This document shows, in pieces, positions 7,424 through 9,180 of a stretch of 9,180 bases of DNA (the first letter of the stretch is position 1; each line of letters begins with the position of its first letter). The stretch comes from DUOH01 sp036562625. GTDB taxonomy: Bacteria; Bacillota; UBA4882; UBA10575. The stretch is taken from the NCBI GenBank assembly GCA_036562625.1, contig DATCJV010000177.1, positions 1 through 9,180 of the forward strand. The letters run 5' to 3'. The notes beneath the pieces were generated by a model, which had not been told where the DNA came from, did not search any database, and was given only the letters and a program-made list of their open reading frames with translations. The position numbers and the translations under genes are program-made.

Positions 7424-7682
7424 AGTATTAATCCCTTAACCTTATCCATATGATCACGCATCCAGCTGCGTCCATGTTTTATAATTCTCTGTTAAAAACT
7501 CCTCCCCTTCTTCCACAGCTGTGAATCTGAAGATACAAAACAACCACCCGGTAGGGTGGTTGTTTGCATTTGGTCCTAACGATTTCAAAGACATCTGCCT
7601 GTTTTTATCTGGGGCGTTTGGCGTGAAGATCCATGGCGCATGGTAGAGACACTGTGCATATGATATGTAGATAGGCCCGAAG
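7424..7682 (-). other. Non-coding region between the transglycosylase gene and pilD
   Basis: The half next to the transglycosylase (7566-7682) is a trailer of about 117 nt leading to the terminator at 7538-7565. The half next to pilD contains a 10-bp palindrome CACAGCTGTG (7514-7523) and TATAAA on the minus strand near 7480, without a good -35. An open frame of 85 codons (7454-7711) runs through the terminator hairpin, overlaps the transglycosylase gene and lacks a ribosome binding site, so I do not call it a gene. Confidence 0.5.
7538..7565 (-). terminator. Intrinsic terminator after the lytic transglycosylase gene
   Basis: The arms AAACAACCACCC and GGGTGGTTGTTT form a perfect 12-bp stem around a 4-nt loop. 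On the minus strand the stem runs into GTTGTTTTGT, the T-rich tail expected of a Rho-independent terminator. On the plus strand the tail is TTGTTTGCATTT, so some bidirectional activity is possible, but no plus-strand gene ends here. Confidence 0.85.
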
Positions 7683-8264
7683 TTACTTTGAAAGTTCTCG
7701 ATAGTATACATGTACTCTGCTCACATAATATCTGGTCTCCAGAGGCCAGCTGGTGTTTTCCCTAATGTTCCTGGCAATCCTGGTCGGCCCGGCATTATAA
7801 GCGGCCAAAGCCAGAGAAACAGAGTTAAATCGATCCAGCATCAACCTTAAGTACTGGGTTCCCCGGTCCACATTCCCCCTGATATCCCGCCAATCAAAAT
7901 CCTGACATTTGTCCGGCATGAGCTGGGTTAATCCCCGGGCTCCCTTACGGGAGACGGCGGTTTTTCGAAATCCGCTCTCCGCCGCAATCAAAGAAGCAAT
8001 GAGGCGCGGATCGACTTTGTGCTTTTCAGAAGCCTCCATAATCGAGGCGATCGTTAACTTCAGATCCTCTTCCGGAATCTCTGGATAATGATTTTTAATG
8101 AAACTCACCAGCGAATCAAGGAGTTCATAATAGTCGTGGTGATTCTTGCTTACCTCCAAATGGTTCAAGTAATAATCAGACCATAAGGGAGCGATGACCG
8201 CTTCCGCGCTCGTAAATAAGAATAAGAACGGCAGGAGGATCAATAAACAAATCCTTTGTATCAA
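7683..8264 (-). CDS. Exported lytic murein transglycosylase (SLT domain)
   Basis: This 193-residue protein cleaves the glycosidic bond between MurNAc and GlcNAc in peptidoglycan, leaving a 1,6-anhydro end. The N-terminus is a signal peptide or membrane anchor (basic MIQR, hydrophobic core 5-18, possible cleavage after SAEA near 22). The SLT fold covers about 70-193: catalytic E96 in IAAESGF, then KGARGLTQLMP at 107-117 and LALAAYNAGP at 151-160, all intact. The final YYVSRVHVYYREL is typical of the compact soluble Slt-like enzymes. The start is TTG, supported by AAGGAG with a 7-nt spacer (8272-8277). The gene is a single-gene unit with its own promoter upstream and a strong terminator downstream. 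It could support pilus passage through the wall, since pilD and pilB follow, but general wall remodelling is equally possible. Confidence 0.95.
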   Translation of the reverse strand: MIQRICLLILLPFLFLFTSAEAVIAPLWSDYYLNHLEVSKNHHDYYELLDSLVSFIKNHYPEIPEEDLKLTIASIMEASEKHKVDPRLIASLIAAESGFRKTAVSRKGARGLTQLMPDKCQDFDWRDIRGNVDRGTQYLRLMLDRFNSVSLALAAYNAGPTRIARNIRENTSWPLETRYYVSRVHVYYRELSK

Positions 8265-8302
8265 CCGGATACTCCTTTCTTGATAGGGTATAAAACATTA
8301 TG

Positions 8303-8334
8303 TCCATAATATTATAGGTGCGCCATATTATGGA
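8303..8334. promoter_or_regulatory. Putative operator: 10-bp inverted repeat over the transglycosylase promoter
   Basis: TCCATAATAT (8303-8312) and ATATTATGGA (8325-8334) are perfect inverted repeats separated by 12 nt, so equivalent positions lie about two helical turns apart. One arm overlaps the -10 and the other fills the promoter spacer up to the -35. This is the usual placement of a binding site for a dimeric repressor. The sequence does not match an operator that I can name. Confidence 0.55.
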
Positions 8335-8339
8335 ATCAA
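8311..8339 (-). promoter_or_regulatory. Sigma-A promoter of the lytic transglycosylase gene
   Basis: On the minus strand TTGATT (8334-8339) is followed by exactly 17 nt and then TATAAT (8311-8316), a consensus -10. Transcription should begin near 8304, giving a leader of about 40 nt that contains the ribosome binding site AAGGAG at 8272-8277. Confidence 0.75.
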
Positions 8340-8474
8340 GACGAGTTTTCCGGTTAGATAAAGAGTTATTTGATGTTTCCGGTATTTATTCCGTGCTGGC
8401 CTGCCTCGTCCGGGCGCTAGGCCGCTATTCTATGGGAAACAGCGGAATTTAAGCTTTCTTACTGAGCGAACCCA

Positions 8475-8499
8475 AAAACCAGCAGATATTAATGGTTTT
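8475..8499 (-). terminator. Possible weak terminator after the methyltransferase gene
   Basis: AAAACCA (8475-8481) and TGGTTTT (8493-8499) form a 7-bp stem with an 11-nt loop. On the minus strand the 3' arm reads TGGTTTTTGGG, so the T-run is part of the stem. The stem is AT-rich and weak, but its position, about 55 nt after the stop codon, is right. Confidence 0.35.
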
Positions 8500-8555
8500 A
8501 TCTTTAAGGCAACCTTTGGTAAAAAAGGGGTTAAGATTCTTTTACTATTACGCCA

Positions 8556-9180
8556 TTACGCCAAGCGCCCGCTTCGGAAAGCCTGGAGATAATCGACGCC
8601 ATACTCGTCCTGTCCGACCAGGAACCGAGTGGCATATAAGAGACCCATCAACTGTTGATCCAAAGGATCAAGAATGGCCGCGTCAAGTCCGGCTTGGATG
8701 GCCAAGACCAGGAAAGACTGGTTGATCAACCTTCGGACCGGCATCCCGTAGGAGATATTGGAGAGTCCGCAGATGATATGAATCTCCGGCCATGTTTCCC
8801 GGAAACGCTTAATCGTCTTCAGCAGCGTCACCCCGGCTTGGGGATCGGTGCTTACCGGTCTGACCAAAGGGTCAAGATAGATATCGGACAGGGGAATTCC
8901 GGCGGAGACAAGCCCTTCAACCAATCTACTCCCGAGCTCGTACCGTTCTTCCACAGTATTGGGGAGACCTTCATCCCCCATGGTCAGAGCCACCACTGCC
9001 GGTTTATATTCTTGTAAAAGTGGCAGCAGTTGACTGTAGCGTTGTTTTTCCATAGAGATAGAGTTCACGATGGGCTTTCCTTTGTGAACCGCCAAGGCCT
9101 TTTGCAAGGCCGCCGGGTTGGGAGAATCCAGGGATAAAGGGGTATCCACCTCCGCTTGCACCGTCTGCACCAGCCAAGCA
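8556..9180 (-). CDS. acsE: Methyltetrahydrofolate:corrinoid methyltransferase (AcsE-like), N-terminus beyond the window
   Basis: This is a pterin-binding TIM-barrel enzyme that moves the methyl group of methyltetrahydrofolate to the cobalt of a corrinoid protein, as in the Wood-Ljungdahl pathway. About 207 residues are visible. The frame continues past the right edge, so the GTG at 9168-9170 is internal and not the start. Compared with the 262-residue Moorella MeTr, as I recall it, about 57 residues are missing. The visible residues D18 (LSLDSPNP), N39 (PIVNSIS), D103 (LDPLVRP) and N141 (GLSNISYG) have the right motifs and spacing to match its D75, N96, D160 and N199. LINQSFLVLAIQAGLDAAI and DPLDQQLM are also characteristic. 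Only the end of the gene is present, so its operon partners (corrinoid protein, CO dehydrogenase) cannot be checked. A non-acetogenic corrinoid methyltransferase of the same family is the main alternative. Confidence 0.92.
   Translation of the reverse strand, partial: AWLVQTVQAEVDTPLSLDSPNPAALQKALAVHKGKPIVNSISMEKQRYSQLLPLLQEYKPAVVALTMGDEGLPNTVEERYELGSRLVEGLVSAGIPLSDIYLDPLVRPVSTDPQAGVTLLKTIKRFRETWPEIHIICGLSNISYGMPVRRLINQSFLVLAIQAGLDAAILDPLDQQLMGLLYATRFLVGQDEYGVDYLQAFRSGRLA

Larger units (their letters stand above)
8265..8555. other. Non-coding region between the methyltransferase and transglycosylase genes
   Basis: Besides the promoter and palindrome at 8303-8339, this stretch holds two copies of TTTCCGGT 29 bp apart (8347-8354 and 8376-8383), a GGCCT/AGGCC inverted repeat (8398-8402 and 8419-8423) with a GCC/GGC inner pairing, and a CCGCT/AGCGG inverted repeat (8422-8426 and 8441-8445). 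No open frame with a ribosome binding site was seen, and no known RNA family was recognised. Confidence 0.45.

Noticed and set aside
7538..7565. Insertion-sequence end hairpin
   Set aside because: The T-rich tail and the position after the transglycosylase gene explain it as a terminator. No transposase or target-site duplication is visible.
7454..7711. 85-codon minus-strand open frame between the transglycosylase gene and pilD
   Set aside because: It overlaps the end of the transglycosylase gene, has no ribosome binding site and reads straight through a 12-bp terminator stem. The product has no recognisable features.
8492..9017. Plus-strand open frames opposite the methyltransferase gene
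   Set aside because: They are antisense to a gene with conserved active-site residues and encode no recognisable product.

Overview
This window probably comes from a Bacillota-type (Firmicute) bacterium of moderate GC content, possibly one with an outer membrane. The evidence is indirect. Purine-rich Shine-Dalgarno sequences (AAGGAG, AAGGGG) precede the genes, and TTG and GTG starts are used freely. There is a consensus sigma-A promoter, a SpoIVB-like S55 domain protein, and a corrinoid methyltransferase of the acetogen type. Against a simple Gram-positive envelope stands a large AsmA/TamB-like protein, a family typical of bacteria with two membranes. The lineage is an inference; there is no rRNA or other marker gene here.

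All six recognisable genes lie on the minus strand, so the biological reading order runs from the right edge to the left. First is the C-terminal part of a methyltetrahydrofolate:corrinoid methyltransferase (8556-9180, cut by the right edge). A non-coding gap of about 290 bp follows. It contains a strong promoter overlapped by a near-perfect palindrome, which drives a small exported lytic transglycosylase (7683-8264) that ends at a clear intrinsic terminator. Next come two type IV pilus or type II secretion core genes: prepilin peptidase PilD (6677-7423) and the assembly ATPase PilB (4855-6558). After a 326-bp spacer comes an exported S55-domain protein (2570-4528), then the AsmA/TamB-like protein, which runs off the left edge (1-2417).

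The common theme of the left 8.2 kb is the cell envelope. The transglycosylase can open peptidoglycan, PilD processes prepilins, PilB powers pilus assembly, and the S55 and AsmA-like proteins are predicted to act outside the cytoplasmic membrane. The methyltransferase belongs to one-carbon metabolism and is separated from the rest by the transglycosylase promoter. No RNA genes, CRISPR arrays, insertion sequences or phage genes were recognised.

The most interesting points are the palindromic operator over the transglycosylase promoter, the S55 protein with its catalytic boxes in the reverse order from SpoIVB, an A9 slippage tract in that same gene, its unusual start region, and the pairing of pilus genes with an AsmA/TamB-like protein. 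None of these alone proves a new system.
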